Of a stretch of 64,000 nt of DNA, positions 10,505 through 19,333 are shown piece after piece. Each line of letters starts with the position of its first letter. Positions within the stretch are counted from its first letter, which is position 1. Where the stretch lies: NCBI RefSeq assembly GCF_039595395.1, contig NZ_JBCNLP010000001.1, positions 4,180,153 to 4,244,152 on the forward strand, given 5' to 3'. The notes beneath the pieces are model-generated. The model was not told where the DNA came from. It searched no databases and saw only the letters and a program-made list of their open reading frames with translations. Source of the stretch: Novosphingobium sp. (GTDB lineage Bacteria; Pseudomonadota; Alphaproteobacteria; Sphingomonadales; Sphingomonadaceae). A program made the position numbers and the translations under genes.

Positions 10505-10532
10505 TTGCGAGCGTGGCAAAGCTGCGCTAGAG
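10505..10532 (+). promoter_or_regulatory. Promoter for hisC-tyrA
   Basis: TTGCGA (10505-10510), a 16-nt spacer, CTAGAG (10527-10532). The ATG of hisC is only 10 bp downstream and no Shine-Dalgarno is seen, so the mRNA would be almost leaderless. Confidence 0.5.
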
Positions 10533-10542
10533 CCCCCGCATC

Positions 10543-11637
10543 ATGAACAAGCGTCCCGAACCCAAATCATGGATCAGCGCGATCCACGCCTATGTCCCCG
10601 GCAAGTCCAAGGGCGCAGATGGCAAGCCGCTGATCAAGCTGTCGGCCAATGAGAACCCGCTGGGCACCAGCCATGCGGCGCTGGAGGCACGCGCAAATGC
10701 CGCCGCCCCGGCGCTCTATCCCGATCCCGACAGCAAGGATCTGCGCGAGGCTCTGGGCAAATTGAACGGCATCGCCCCGTCACGCATCGTGATGGGGACC
10801 GGTTCGGACGAATTGCTGCATATCGCGGCGCAGGCCTATGCCGGGCCGGGCGATGAGATCATCTATGTCCGCTACGGCTTCTCGGTCTATGATATCGCCG
10901 CAAGGCGTTGCGGGGCGGTGCCCGTGGTGGCGCCCGATCTCGATTACGGCACCGATGTCGATGCGCTGCTGGCGCTGGTGAATGACAAGACCCGCGTGGT
11001 CTTTGTGGCCAACCCCAACAACCCCACCGGCAGCTATCTGCCCAAGGGCGAGATCGCCCGCCTGCATGCGGGCCTACCGTCCGACGTGCTGCTGGTGATC
11101 GACCAGGCCTATGCCGAATATGTCGCGCCCGAAGACGAGGATGGCGCGTTGGCGCTGGCCGAGGCTCACGAAAACGTGCTGGTGACACGCACCTTCTCGA
11201 AGATCTACGGCCTTGCCGGTGAGCGCCTTGGCTGGGCCACCGGCGCGGCGCCGCTGGTCGATGCGCTGAACCGCATTCGCGGGCCCTTCAACCTGTCGAA
11301 CAGCGCGCAGGCCATGGGGCTGGCGGCGGTGACGGATCAGGCATTCGTGGAAAGCTCGCGCCTCCACAATCTGGCCGAGCGCACCCGCTTTGTGGAGCAG
11401 CTCAATGCCCTGTCGAACCATGGTGTGCGCCCGCTGCCCAGTCAGGCGAACTTCGTGCTGATCCTGTTCCAGGGCAAGCTGACGGCGGAAACGGTCTACA
11501 ACGGCCTGATGGAGCACGGCTATATCACCCGCTGGCTGCCCGGTCAGGGCCTGCCCGATGCGCTGCGCATCACCATCGGCACGGCGGCGCAGATGGATGA
11601 GATCGCCGCCGCGATCCGCGCCATGGCCAACGCATGA
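10543..11637 (+). CDS. hisC: Histidinol-phosphate aminotransferase
   Basis: PLP aminotransferase of 364 residues acting in histidine synthesis; in alphaproteobacteria the same enzyme often also transaminates phenylpyruvate and prephenate-pathway substrates. It has [10 protein letters not shown] near 28-37, GTGSDELLH near 85-93, [14 protein letters not shown] near 147-160, and the PLP lysine in [17 protein letters not shown] near 219. Start is [10 protein letters not shown]. It overlaps tyrA by 4 bp, a common sphingomonad pairing that links it to tyrosine and phenylalanine synthesis. Confidence 0.94.
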   Translation: MNKRPEPKSWISAIHAYVPGKSKGADGKPLIKLSANENPLGTSHAALEARANAAAPALYPDPDSKDLREALGKLNGIAPSRIVMGTGSDELLHIAAQAYAGPGDEIIYVRYGFSVYDIAARRCGAVPVVAPDLDYGTDVDALLALVNDKTRVVFVANPNNPTGSYLPKGEIARLHAGLPSDVLLVIDQAYAEYVAPEDEDGALALAEAHENVLVTRTFSKIYGLAGERLGWATGAAPLVDALNRIRGPFNLSNSAQAMGLAAVTDQAFVESSRLHNLAERTRFVEQLNALSNHGVRPLPSQANFVLILFQGKLTAETVYNGLMEHGYITRWLPGQGLPDALRITIGTAAQMDEIAAAIRAMANA

Positions 11638-12545
11638 GCGACGTGCCGTTTCGCAAAGTCGCGATCATCGGGCTGGGTCTGCAGGGCGGCTCGATTGGGC
11701 TGGCCCTGCGCGAGCATGCGCCCGCCATCGCCACCACCGGCTATGACCACAACCCCGACACCCGCGCCCGCGCCGCCGAGCGCGGGCTGGTCGGCCATGT
11801 CGCGGACACCGCCGCCGAGGCCGTGACCGATGCCGATCTGGTGATCTTCTGCGTCCCCCCGATGGCCATGGGTGATGCCGCCCGCGAATGCGCCGAAGCG
11901 CTGTCGCCCGACGCGCTGATCTCCGACGTCGGCTCCAGCAAGGTGACCGTCGCCCGCGCACTGGGCGAGGCCCTGCCCCGCCATCTGGTGATCCCCGCCC
12001 ACCCCGTCGCGGGCACGGAAAACTCCGGACCGGATGCGGGCTTTGCCAGCCTGTTTCAGGGCCGCTGGTGCATCATCACCCCGCCCGAAGACACGGACGC
12101 CGCCAAGGTCGAGCGCCTCTCCACCCTGTGGCAGGCCATCGGCGCCAAGGTCGAGATCATGGATGCCGCGCACCATGACCTCGTGCTGGCCATCACCAGC
12201 CATTTGCCGCACCTGATCGCCTACACCATCGTCGGCACCGCGGACGACCTGCAGGAAGTGACCCAGAGCGAGGTCATCAAATATTCCGCAGGCGGCTTCC
12301 GCGACTTCACCCGCATCGCCGCCAGCGATCCGACAATGTGGCGCGACGTGTTCCTCTCGAACCGCGACGCCGTGCTGGCCATGCTGCAGGTCTTCACCGA
12401 GGATCTGACCGAACTGCAAAAAGCCATCCGCCTCGGGGACGGCGAGAAACTGTTCGACCACTTCACCCGCACCCGCGCCATCCGCCGCTCGATCATCGAG
12501 CAGGGTCAGGATGATGCAACGCCGAATTTCGGGCGGCAGGGGTAA
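11634..12545 (+). CDS. tyrA: Prephenate/arogenate dehydrogenase
   Basis: NAD(P)-dependent oxidative decarboxylase making the tyrosine precursor. It is 303 residues: Rossmann motif [16 protein letters not shown] near 10-25, catalytic His region [16 protein letters not shown] near 122-137, and [16 protein letters not shown] near 180-195 in the dimerisation domain. No ACT regulatory domain is present. The ATGA overlap with hisC indicates an operon. Prephenate versus arogenate preference cannot be decided from the sequence; cyclohexadienyl activity is common in this group. Confidence 0.93.
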   Translation: MSDVPFRKVAIIGLGLQGGSIGLALREHAPAIATTGYDHNPDTRARAAERGLVGHVADTAAEAVTDADLVIFCVPPMAMGDAARECAEALSPDALISDVGSSKVTVARALGEALPRHLVIPAHPVAGTENSGPDAGFASLFQGRWCIITPPEDTDAAKVERLSTLWQAIGAKVEIMDAAHHDLVLAITSHLPHLIAYTIVGTADDLQEVTQSEVIKYSAGGFRDFTRIAASDPTMWRDVFLSNRDAVLAMLQVFTEDLTELQKAIRLGDGEKLFDHFTRTRAIRRSIIEQGQDDATPNFGRQG

Positions 12546-12566
12546 GGGGTTTAAGAAAGAAGAGAA

Positions 12567-12800
12567 GATGCGAGGGCCATCGCCCTCGCGCTCCCTTTAA
12601 TGTCGACCTTGGCACCAAGGGTTCAGCCTTGCGCTCAGCTTGCTGCGCCGTAGGCAATATTCCACGCACAGCGCTGGCAGGTCTAAAGCCTGCGGCGCCT
12701 TTAGGTCACGCAGGTGGAGAGCCTGGGCACAAGGATCGTGCACCACTGCCCGCGCGTCGGAAGACGTTATGGGAGCGCGAGGGGGTAACCCCCTCGCATC
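12567..12800 (+). repeat. Palindromic intergenic element, copy 2
   Basis: 234 bp, complete: left end hairpin 12567-12595 (loop CATC), right end 12771-12800 (loop TAA). The internal half-site GCCTGCGGCGCC is kept (about 12700-12711) but its left partner is degraded. It begins 22 bp after the tyrA stop and ends 18 bp from the plsC stop, between convergent genes. Confidence 0.85.
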
Positions 12801-12817
12801 TTTCTTTCCCCTAAATT

Positions 12818-13525
12818 TCAATCATTCAAGGCGTTGATCGCCGCATGCACTCGCCCCTCGATCTCCTCGCGCGGCAGGCCGGCGGGGATCGTCTCCCCCA
12901 CACGATAGACAATCGTCCCCTTCCGCTTCCAGAAGCCGCGAAACAAAGGCCCGCTGTTCACCGCGATGGGCACCACGGGCAGGCCGATCAGCTTGTAGAT
13001 TCCGGCGAAGCCCGACTGCAGCTCAGGCTTGTTGCCGTGGTGAACACGCGTGCCCTCGGGGAAGATCACCAGAGGCCGGGAAATGGCCGAAAACTTGCGT
13101 GCCGCCGCGATCATCGCGCGCAAGGCCTTGGCGCCCTGGTCGCGCTCGACCGGCACCAGCCCGTAGACCTGCCCGGACTTGCCCCAGCCGGGCACTTTCA
13201 TCAGTTCCACCTTGGCGAAGATGGCAGGGTGGTCCAGCAGGTTGGGCAGGTCGACCGCCTCGAACATGGCTTCATGCTTCACCGCGATCAGCACCGCGCC
13301 GGTGGGCAGCGTGCCTTCGACAATCACGCGGATGCCGAGGATATGGCGCGTGCACCAGCGCTGCCAGGCGGACCAGTGCTCGCACATCCAGCGGTTGACG
13401 GCCTCGCTCCAGTTGCGGGTGATGGGGGTCAGCAGGCCCAGCAGCACCGAGCCGCCAAAGAAGAAAATCGCGAAGAGGATGCTGCGCAGCCTCTCTTCCA
13501 ATGTGTAGCCCCGGTCGGGAGTCAT
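12818..13525 (-). CDS. plsC: 1-acyl-sn-glycerol-3-phosphate acyltransferase
   Basis: Membrane acyltransferase making phosphatidic acid from lysophosphatidic acid. It is 235 residues from the ATG at 13525, chosen for its ATGA overlap with the upstream gene. One or two N-terminal membrane segments (about 14-34) precede the catalytic domain: block I reads KHEAMFEAVD, an H-X4-E in place of the usual H-X4-D; VPVERDQGAKAL is block II, and FPEGTR is block III. It is the last gene of ftsE-ftsX-ydcF-plsC. Confidence 0.88.
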   Translation of the reverse strand: MTPDRGYTLEERLRSILFAIFFFGGSVLLGLLTPITRNWSEAVNRWMCEHWSAWQRWCTRHILGIRVIVEGTLPTGAVLIAVKHEAMFEAVDLPNLLDHPAIFAKVELMKVPGWGKSGQVYGLVPVERDQGAKALRAMIAAARKFSAISRPLVIFPEGTRVHHGNKPELQSGFAGIYKLIGLPVVPIAVNSGPLFRGFWKRKGTIVYRVGETIPAGLPREEIEGRVHAAINALND

Positions 13526-14055
13526 GTCTTTTTCCAGAAGTACCAGGCCTGGCGCGCCAGCCATTTGCAATATTCGGTGAAGAGGATGCGCAGGCTGGGC
13601 CGCGTGGGCACGGCATCCTCGATGATGGTCACGCCCTTTGGCACAGGATGGGTCAGTTCAAAAGCGGCGCGGCGCATATGCCAGTCCGACGTCACAAGGC
13701 GCACGCTGGAAAGGTGATGGCTGGCGATCCATTGCGTGGATTCAGAGGCATTGCTGCGGGTGTCGACGCTGTCATAGCCCATGGTGATGCAGCAGCGCAT
13801 CAGCGCCGGCTCGATCTTGTAGAGCGTGGCAAACTCCGCCTGAGTCACCTCCTGATCGACGCCCGAGACCAGCATCTGGCGCGCCCATCCCTTGCGCAGG
13901 GTTTCCAGCCCGCGCTGGATGCGCCCGTCGCCGCCGGTCAGCACGATCACGCCATCGGCATGCACGTCTCCGGCCGGGCGCGGCAGAAAGGCGGCGAAGG
14001 CGATAAAGCCCAGCGCCCACACCATCAGCAACAGGGCGAGCACACGCCTCAGCAT
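13522..14055 (-). CDS. YdcF/SanA-family (DUF218) membrane protein
   Basis: 177 residues from the ATG at 14055, immediately after the ftsX stop (TGAGATG). One N-terminal membrane helix (LALLLMVWALGFIAFAAF) precedes a DUF218 domain: DGVIVLTGGDGRIQRGLETL near 34-53, MLVSGVD near 60, and VRLVTSDWHMRRAAFEL near 117-133. The family includes ElyC/SanA/YdcF, linked in enterobacteria to envelope integrity; its enzymatic role is unsettled. Coupling to ftsEX and plsC fits an envelope function. Confidence 0.85.
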   Translation of the reverse strand: MLRRVLALLLMVWALGFIAFAAFLPRPAGDVHADGVIVLTGGDGRIQRGLETLRKGWARQMLVSGVDQEVTQAEFATLYKIEPALMRCCITMGYDSVDTRSNASESTQWIASHHLSSVRLVTSDWHMRRAAFELTHPVPKGVTIIEDAVPTRPSLRILFTEYCKWLARQAWYFWKKT

Positions 14056-14056
14056 C

Positions 14057-15034
14057 TCACAGCATCCGCCGCAGCGCGGAGAGCACGGTGACACGCGCCG
14101 TCACCACCGCCAGCACCACGGCGGCCAGCGGGATCAGCACCATCAGCGCCCAGTCGAGCCAGCCCAGCGCCCCGCCCGCGATCAGCCCGGCGCCGAGCCC
14201 GGCGAAACGCTGCCCCAGCACCACCACCGCCGCCACCGCGACCGCCAGCCCGAGGGCCGCGCCCGCCACGGCATCGAGGCCGATGGCGCGCTGGAAGATG
14301 CGGGCGATCTGGCTGTCTGTGCCGCCCATCATATGCACGATGGCGATGGTCTCGCGGTGCTGGCCCAAGGCCGAACGCGTGGCCAGCAGCACAGCGGCGG
14401 TCATCGCCACGCCCAGCAGGCCGACCATGGCGGCGGCCAGCCATTGCAGCGAGTCGATGGCGCCGAACACGGGGCTCAGCCAGTGTGATTGCGCATCGAC
14501 CCGCGCGGCGGGCGCCACCCGGCCCAGCAGTTTGCGCAGCTTTTCCAGTTGCGCCTCATCGGCGGGGCCGCTGGTCTTCACATCGATCAGCGCGGGGACG
14601 GGCACCACATCGGCGGCATTGACGCCCTGTTCCTGAGCGCCGCCCAGCCATGGGGCGAGCAGATTGTTCACCTCCTGCGCGGAAACCAGATTGACCGAGG
14701 CGACGCCGGGCGCGCCCTGCAGCGCTTTCACCGTGGCGGCAATCTGCCGGTCACGCCCCTCGCCCGCATCGAGCACCTGCACGCTGACCCCGCCCGACAG
14801 ATCCGCCGCCGCCGCCAGCGCGATGTTGCGCAGCGCAAGGCCCGTGGCCGCCGCGATCACCGTCAGCGCCACCATGATGGCGATCACCCAGGGCATCGGC
14901 CCCGAGAGCCGGGCCTGAGGCACCAGCTCGCTGTCGGCGCCGCGCCCGCGAATGTTGCCGAAGCCGGGCAGGCGCAGCAGGCGCTTTTCGGCGGCGGCGG
15001 CTTCCACCAGATCGGGATTCGCCTCATCAGCCAT
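14057..15034 (-). CDS. ftsX: Cell division protein FtsX
   Basis: Permease-like partner of FtsE; FtsEX couples ATP hydrolysis to septal peptidoglycan hydrolase control. The 325-residue protein has a cytoplasmic N-terminus, TM1 near 47-70, a large periplasmic loop, then three C-terminal membrane segments (about 193-215, 245-270, 285-312) around the MacB/FtsX-like stretch QHRETIAIVHMMGGTDSQIA. It overlaps ftsE by 8 bp. Confidence 0.9.
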   Translation of the reverse strand: MADEANPDLVEAAAAEKRLLRLPGFGNIRGRGADSELVPQARLSGPMPWVIAIMVALTVIAAATGLALRNIALAAAADLSGGVSVQVLDAGEGRDRQIAATVKALQGAPGVASVNLVSAQEVNNLLAPWLGGAQEQGVNAADVVPVPALIDVKTSGPADEAQLEKLRKLLGRVAPAARVDAQSHWLSPVFGAIDSLQWLAAAMVGLLGVAMTAAVLLATRSALGQHRETIAIVHMMGGTDSQIARIFQRAIGLDAVAGAALGLAVAVAAVVVLGQRFAGLGAGLIAGGALGWLDWALMVLIPLAAVVLAVVTARVTVLSALRRML

Positions 15035-15776
15035 CGCGCATATCCGGGAAGCGGCTCTGGCTCTGGGTCTTGCGCGGCGGATAGCGCAGAGCGCCGGTGG
15101 GGTCGCTCATCTTGCCGCGATCGAGCCGCATGATCAGGGAATCGGGCACCTTCTGCAGCAGATGCATATCGTGGGTGGCCACCACCACAGTGGTCCCCAG
15201 CCGGTTGAGCGCCTCGAACAGGCGCAGCAACTTGACCGCCATATCGGCATCGACGTTACCCGTCGGTTCGTCCGCGACCAGCAGTTCGGGGCGGCCGATG
15301 ACGGCGCGGGCGATGCCGACGCGCTGCTGCTCACCACCCGAGAGCGAGGCCGGGCGCGCATGCATCCGCCCCTCCAGCCCCACCCATTCGAGCATGTCGT
15401 TGACCGAGGCGGCGATCTCTTTCTCGGGCAGGCCCGCGATGCGCAGCGGCAGCGCCACATTGTCATAGGCCGAGAGGTGAGGCACCAGCCGCACATCCTG
15501 AAACACCACGCCGATGCGGCGGCGGAAACCGGGCAGGCGTTCGCGCGGCAGGGTGATGGCATCGGTGCCGAACAGGCTGATCATCCCCCGGCTGGGCCGC
15601 TGCGCCAGATAGAGCATCCGCAGCAGCGAGCTTTTCCCCGCGCCGCTCGCCCCGGTGAGGAAATAGAAGCGGCCCGCGAAAAGGGTGAAGCCCACATCGG
15701 ACAGCACCTCGCGCTCATTGCCATAGCGCAGGCCCACCTTGTCGAAGCGGGCGATCTCGCCATCCATCTGGGTCAT
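15027..15776 (-). CDS. ftsE: Cell division ATP-binding protein FtsE
   Basis: ABC ATPase of 249 residues. Walker A is LTGASGAGKSSLL near 38-50, Q-loop VVFQDVRLVPHL near 91-102, signature LSGGEQQRVGIARA near 144-157, Walker B LLVADEPTGNVD near 165-176, and switch H in VVVATHDMHLL. The order and overlap with ftsX identify it over other small ABC ATPases. It begins the operon ftsE-ftsX-ydcF-plsC, divergent from the zinc-ribbon protein gene with 200 bp between the starts. Confidence 0.93.
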   Translation of the reverse strand: MTQMDGEIARFDKVGLRYGNEREVLSDVGFTLFAGRFYFLTGASGAGKSSLLRMLYLAQRPSRGMISLFGTDAITLPRERLPGFRRRIGVVFQDVRLVPHLSAYDNVALPLRIAGLPEKEIAASVNDMLEWVGLEGRMHARPASLSGGEQQRVGIARAVIGRPELLVADEPTGNVDADMAVKLLRLFEALNRLGTTVVVATHDMHLLQKVPDSLIMRLDRGKMSDPTGALRYPPRKTQSQSRFPDMRDG

Positions 15777-15976
15777 GCGCGAAGACCTGACGCAGCAGAG
15801 GCGTTCCGGGCAGACGCAAAAAAGGCGCTCGGTTCAGCGGAGGGGCATATCATCACCCTCCTGCTATAACCGCGCCGCGCCTCAGAAAAAAGGGCGGTGG
15901 AAAAAAGCCTGCTGCTGTCTTCTTTCGGAATCCCCCATCTTGCGGCGCTGGCCACAGCCATGCATGACAGGCAACG

Positions 15977-16840
15977 ATGATTATCGCCTGTCCAGCCTGT
16001 GCGACACGTTATGCCGTTCCGGATACTGCCATCGGAGCGAAGGGCCGCACGGTGCGCTGCGCGAAATGCCGCCATAGCTGGTTTCAGGATGGCCATGGGC
16101 TGAGTGAAGCGCCCGCTGAAACGGCGGCAAGGCCGATGGCCGAAGCGATGGCCGCGGCCTCTGCACCTGCCCCCGTCGCTCCGCCTCCGCCACCCGTCGC
16201 GGTGGCGCCAGACGTGCCTGCGCAGGATGCCGTGCCGCAGAGCTGGGCTGACGCCGTTCCCGCACCGGTGCCGGCTGAAGACACTGCCGCCCCGGCCCCC
16301 ACCTACGCTTTCGAGCGCGGCAGGCCGGTGGCGGAAGAACAGCCCGCCAGCGCCGCCGATGATTTCGACGATGCGCCCTCCAGCTTCGCGCATGAGCCGC
16401 CCTTCCGCCCCCGCCGCAATCCGGCGCGGATGTGGACGATGCTGGCGGTCACCTTCGGCCTGCTGGCGCTGGTGGCGGCGGGCGCGGTGTGGCGCTTTGG
16501 CCTGCCCGGCTGGCTGCCCTTCGGCCATTCGCCCTTCGCGGCGGGCCAGCCCGATCTGGTGCTGACCTTCCCCTCCAACCGGCAGGATCGCCGCTCGCTG
16601 GCCAATGGCGGCGAGTATTTCGGCATCAGCGGCTCGATCACCAATGTCGGCAAGCAGCGGCGCAATGTGCCCCAGCTGATCGTCGTCCTGCGCGATGCGG
16701 GCGGCCGCAAGGTCTATAGCTGGGAGATCACCCCGGCCAAGCGCGTGCTGGCCCCCGGCGAGGCACTGGCCGTCAGCGAGGCGATGACCGATATCCCCCG
16801 CTCGGCACGTTCGGCTGACATCGGCTGGAAAGCCGAATAA
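15977..16840 (+). CDS. MJ0042-type zinc-ribbon, single-pass membrane protein
   Basis: 287 residues. The N-terminal zinc ribbon has CPACATRY near 5-12 and CAKCRHSW near 28-35, the MJ0042 finger. A proline/alanine-rich linker (about 45-145) follows, then one membrane helix near 152-172 and a C-terminal domain like DUF3426 (GEYFGISGSITNVGKQRRNVPQL). Such proteins are often placed beside ftsEX in alphaproteobacteria, and their role is unknown. The zinc ribbon would be cytoplasmic and the C-domain periplasmic. A 16-bp repeat of its last codons follows the stop. Confidence 0.82.
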   Translation: MIIACPACATRYAVPDTAIGAKGRTVRCAKCRHSWFQDGHGLSEAPAETAARPMAEAMAAASAPAPVAPPPPPVAVAPDVPAQDAVPQSWADAVPAPVPAEDTAAPAPTYAFERGRPVAEEQPASAADDFDDAPSSFAHEPPFRPRRNPARMWTMLAVTFGLLALVAAGAVWRFGLPGWLPFGHSPFAAGQPDLVLTFPSNRQDRRSLANGGEYFGISGSITNVGKQRRNVPQLIVVLRDAGGRKVYSWEITPAKRVLAPGEALAVSEAMTDIPRSARSADIGWKAE

Positions 16841-16866
16841 CCAAAACCACCTGGAAAGCCGAATAA
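16825..16866 (+). repeat. 16-bp direct duplication of the gene's 3' end
   Basis: CTGGAAAGCCGAATAA occurs at 16825-16840 (final codons and stop) and again at 16851-16866, separated by 10 bp. It looks like a short slippage duplication. Confidence 0.85.
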
Positions 16867-16921
16867 GAGCGCCCGTTTTTCGCGCTGTTTTTCAGCTTGT
16901 AAGAATTTTGCCAAACAGCGC

Positions 16922-16949
16922 TTGCAGGGTGCCGCACCCTCTGCTAGTG
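16922..16949 (+). promoter_or_regulatory. Promoter for tRNA-Leu
   Basis: TTGCAG (16922-16927), 16 nt, CTAGTG (16944-16949), about 47 bp before the tRNA. Same layout as the rpoZ and hisC promoters. Confidence 0.5.
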
Positions 16950-16996
16950 GCCCGCTCCTACCGAGCGAAGGGGCCCAGCCTCATCGTTGTCTTGAT

Positions 16997-17083
16997 GCGG
17001 TCGTGGCGGAATTGGTAGACGCGCAACGTTGAGGTCGTTGTGGGCGAAAGCCCGTGGAAGTTCGAGTCTTCTCGACCGCACCA
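16997..17083 (+). tRNA. tRNA-Leu (GAG)
   Basis: Class II tRNA of 87 nt with an encoded CCA. The acceptor stem is GCGGTCG / CGACCGC followed by ACCA, the D-arm contains TGGCGGAATTGGTAGACGC, and the anticodon loop TTGAGGT gives GAG. A variable arm (about GGGCGAAAGCCC) and the T-loop TTCGAGT complete it. It decodes CUC and CUU. Confidence 0.95.
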
Positions 17084-17266
17084 GACAAATCCCGGACAAT
17101 CTGACAAACCATACCTTCCCCTTTGGGGGCCCAGGCATCGGTCAGAGTGTTGCGGCACCAACCTCCCCACATATATGGCTCTGACGGCGGCAAGCCAGCA
17201 CACTTCAGCTGCGCGCGCAGAAGTCACCGCCGGGCGCCGCAGCAACCCGGCGATGGACTCTATCCC

Positions 17267-17521
17267 TTACTGATCCTTGGGCTCGGCCTTCAGCACCGCA
17301 GCCAGACCGGCTTCGGCCTCGGTCGCCTCGGCGATCAGGTCGCGCAGGGCCTTGGCGGTGTCTTCCAGCAGGCCGGTGCTGATCGGGCGCTCACCATTGA
17401 CGAAGCGGCGCAGCGCCCGCTCATCGATGCCCAGCCGGCGCGAGGCCGAGGTCACCCCGCCGAACACCTGCATGCAATGGGCGAAATGGTCCTGCGGACT
17501 GTGCCCTGTCGATGACGCCAT
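17267..17521 (-). CDS. Small HTH DNA-binding protein
   Basis: 84 residues from the ATG at 17521, which has an AGGTAAGACA Shine-Dalgarno; a longer upstream reading is proline/arginine noise. The middle part (VFGGVTSASRRLGIDERALRRFVNGERPIS) reads as a Cro/XRE-like helix-turn-helix in which GVTSASRRLGI and RALRRFVNG are the two helices. The C-terminus (DLIAEATEAEAGLAAVL) is a short helix. The target is unknown. It lies between tRNA-Leu and the GH43 gene but is read away from neither as an obvious operon partner. Confidence 0.75.
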   Translation of the reverse strand: MASSTGHSPQDHFAHCMQVFGGVTSASRRLGIDERALRRFVNGERPISTGLLEDTAKALRDLIAEATEAEAGLAAVLKAEPKDQ

Positions 17522-17590
17522 TGTCTTACCTTTCCTGAACCGCGCGTGTTGGCGCTGTCCTATAGGCACCCCGCCCGGCCTGTCCAGCAG

Positions 17591-17684
17591 CGGCGCCGGC
17601 CCTCTCCCCCGCCCGGCTACCCTGCGGTGGTATCCTCTGGGTGGCCGGGCCAAGAACGCAGGTGACGCGAGAGGGCCGGTGCCG
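17591..17684 (-). repeat. Long hairpin element, copy B
   Basis: Outer arms 17591-17606 and 17669-17684 (16 bp, one G-T), inner arms 17611-17622 and 17639-17650. The right side carries an extra 18 bp (17651-17668) absent from copy A. The loop core shared with 7458-7494 is CCCGGCTACCC...GGTGGTAT.CT.TGGGTGGCCGGG. It lies just beyond a terminator of a minus-strand gene, as in copy A. Confidence 0.65.
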
Positions 17685-17685
17685 C

Positions 17686-17711
17686 AAAATCCGGCTCTTC
17701 CGCCGGATTTT
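17686..17711 (-). terminator. Terminator of the GH43 gene
   Basis: A 10-bp perfect hairpin AAAATCCGGC / GCCGGATTTT (17686-17695, 17702-17711) lies 12 bp past the GH43 stop. Its own 3' arm ends in TTTT on the minus strand. Confidence 0.7.
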
Positions 17712-17722
17712 CAAACTGACTC

Positions 17723-19333
17723 TTACAGCGCCTCGAAGTGGAAGTTGCGGAAGCGCGCCCCGCCCTGCCCCGCCGCATAAAGGCCGGGTCGCAGCATCAG
17801 GAAACCATTGCGCACATTGTGGTGATAGCCCGAGACCTCCATGCCCCGGTCGAAGCGCGACCAGCTTTTGCCGCCATCCCCGCTCATATCGTACCACACG
17901 ATATGCCGGTCGTTGGTCACCCGCATCCGCATCGACTGGCCGAAGGGATTGCGCGGCTTGCCCCGCTCCATGCCATATTGGTGGGTGACGAAATGCTCCT
18001 TGTTGAAGCCCAGCCCGGCATAGAGCTTTTCATCATAGTACAGCAGCAGCCCGGCTGTGGTGCCGGGGTCGATCTCGATATCGCATTCGAAACGATAGGC
18101 CTGATCGCCCGCCAGCAGCAGCAGCGGCGATGAATCATGCGGCGCGGTTCCAGAGGCCGCCAGATGCAGCGCATTGCCGCTCACGCTGGCGCGCTGGGCC
18201 TCCTGCGGGCCGGGCTTGAAGAAATTCCACTTCGTGCCGAGTTCCAGCCTTGCGAAATCGTCGGACAGCTTCTGACCATGCGTCAGCGCGGTGCCGCCCT
18301 TCGGCTTGGCGATGGGCCGCGACAGATCGCCCCCGGTCATATGGAACCAGCCATCGGCATCCCATGTCACCGGATCGAGCAGCGCCTGCCTGCCCAGCGT
18401 GTAATAGCCATTCTCATAGCCGTGATAGACCGACCACCAGGCCCCGTCGGGCGCCTCGAACAGGCTGGCGTGGCCGCGTGACCACCAGCGCTCGTCCACG
18501 CTGGTGGTGCGCACGATGGGGTTGTGCGGGCAGTTCTCCCAGGGCCCGTCGATCGAGCGCGAGCGTGCCGCGATCACCATATGGCCGGTCGGCGGTCCGG
18601 CGGTGCCGCCCACGGCAGTGACAAGGTAGAAATAGTCACCCCGGCGGAAGACTTTTGGCCCCTCGGGCGAAAAGCCCTCGACGATCCAGTCGGAAGGATA
18701 ATGCCAGGGGTCATAGACATGCTCGACCGGCCCGGCTTTGGAAAGGCCATCGGCGCTCAGTCGCACCCGGTCTCCGCCCGAGAGAAACAGCCAGCGCGTG
18801 CCATCCTCGCCCTCGACATGGCAGGGGTCGATATGGTCGTGCATTTCAAGGTCGATGGGGTCGCTCCACGGGCCCTCGATATGGTCGGCCCAGATCACAT
18901 AGATCGAGTTGGGCGTGCTCTTGACCGGGATGTAGAGGTAATAGCGGCTGCCGTGCTTGGCCAATGACACCGCCCAGACCGCGCCGATGTTCCTGTGCAG
19001 CGCGGCTTTCAGCGGACGCCAGTTCACCAGATCGCGCGAATGCCAGATCAGCAGCCCCGGATAGGAATCGAAGCTGGAGAAGGTCATGTAATAATCCGGG
19101 CCATCCTTCAGAATGGCCGGATCGGGATGGTCGCCCGACAGGATCGGGTTGAGGAAAGTGCCGTCGCCCAGATCCGCGATGCGCTGCCCGTCGAGGCCGC
19201 GCCGCCAAGGGAAGCGGGTGGGCGCGCTGCCCGCCGCGCCCACGGACACCGCCCTGGCCTCACCGCTGATGCCGGCGGCCAATGCGGCGCTGCCTCCCGC
19301 TTCGAGCAATCCGCGTCGCGTCAGTCCGGTCAT
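17723..19333 (-). CDS. Tat-exported glycoside hydrolase family 43 protein
   Basis: 536 residues with a twin-arginine signal (LTRRGLLEAGGSAALAAG; cleavage near ARA-V). The five-bladed GH43 beta-propeller spans about 60-340: LSGDHPDPAIL holds the general base Asp, HDHIDPCHVEGEDG the central Asp, and SPEGPKVF the catalytic Glu. A C-terminal beta-sandwich (about 355-535), as in two-domain beta-xylosidases/arabinofuranosidases, follows. Substrate is likely xylan or arabinan side chains, acting in the periplasm. No transporter or regulator is adjacent, but a LacI-type palindrome is upstream. Confidence 0.88.
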   Translation of the reverse strand: MTGLTRRGLLEAGGSAALAAGISGEARAVSVGAAGSAPTRFPWRRGLDGQRIADLGDGTFLNPILSGDHPDPAILKDGPDYYMTFSSFDSYPGLLIWHSRDLVNWRPLKAALHRNIGAVWAVSLAKHGSRYYLYIPVKSTPNSIYVIWADHIEGPWSDPIDLEMHDHIDPCHVEGEDGTRWLFLSGGDRVRLSADGLSKAGPVEHVYDPWHYPSDWIVEGFSPEGPKVFRRGDYFYLVTAVGGTAGPPTGHMVIAARSRSIDGPWENCPHNPIVRTTSVDERWWSRGHASLFEAPDGAWWSVYHGYENGYYTLGRQALLDPVTWDADGWFHMTGGDLSRPIAKPKGGTALTHGQKLSDDFARLELGTKWNFFKPGPQEAQRASVSGNALHLAASGTAPHDSSPLLLLAGDQAYRFECDIEIDPGTTAGLLLYYDEKLYAGLGFNKEHFVTHQYGMERGKPRNPFGQSMRMRVTNDRHIVWYDMSGDGGKSWSRFDRGMEVSGYHHNVRNGFLMLRPGLYAAGQGGARFRNFHFEAL

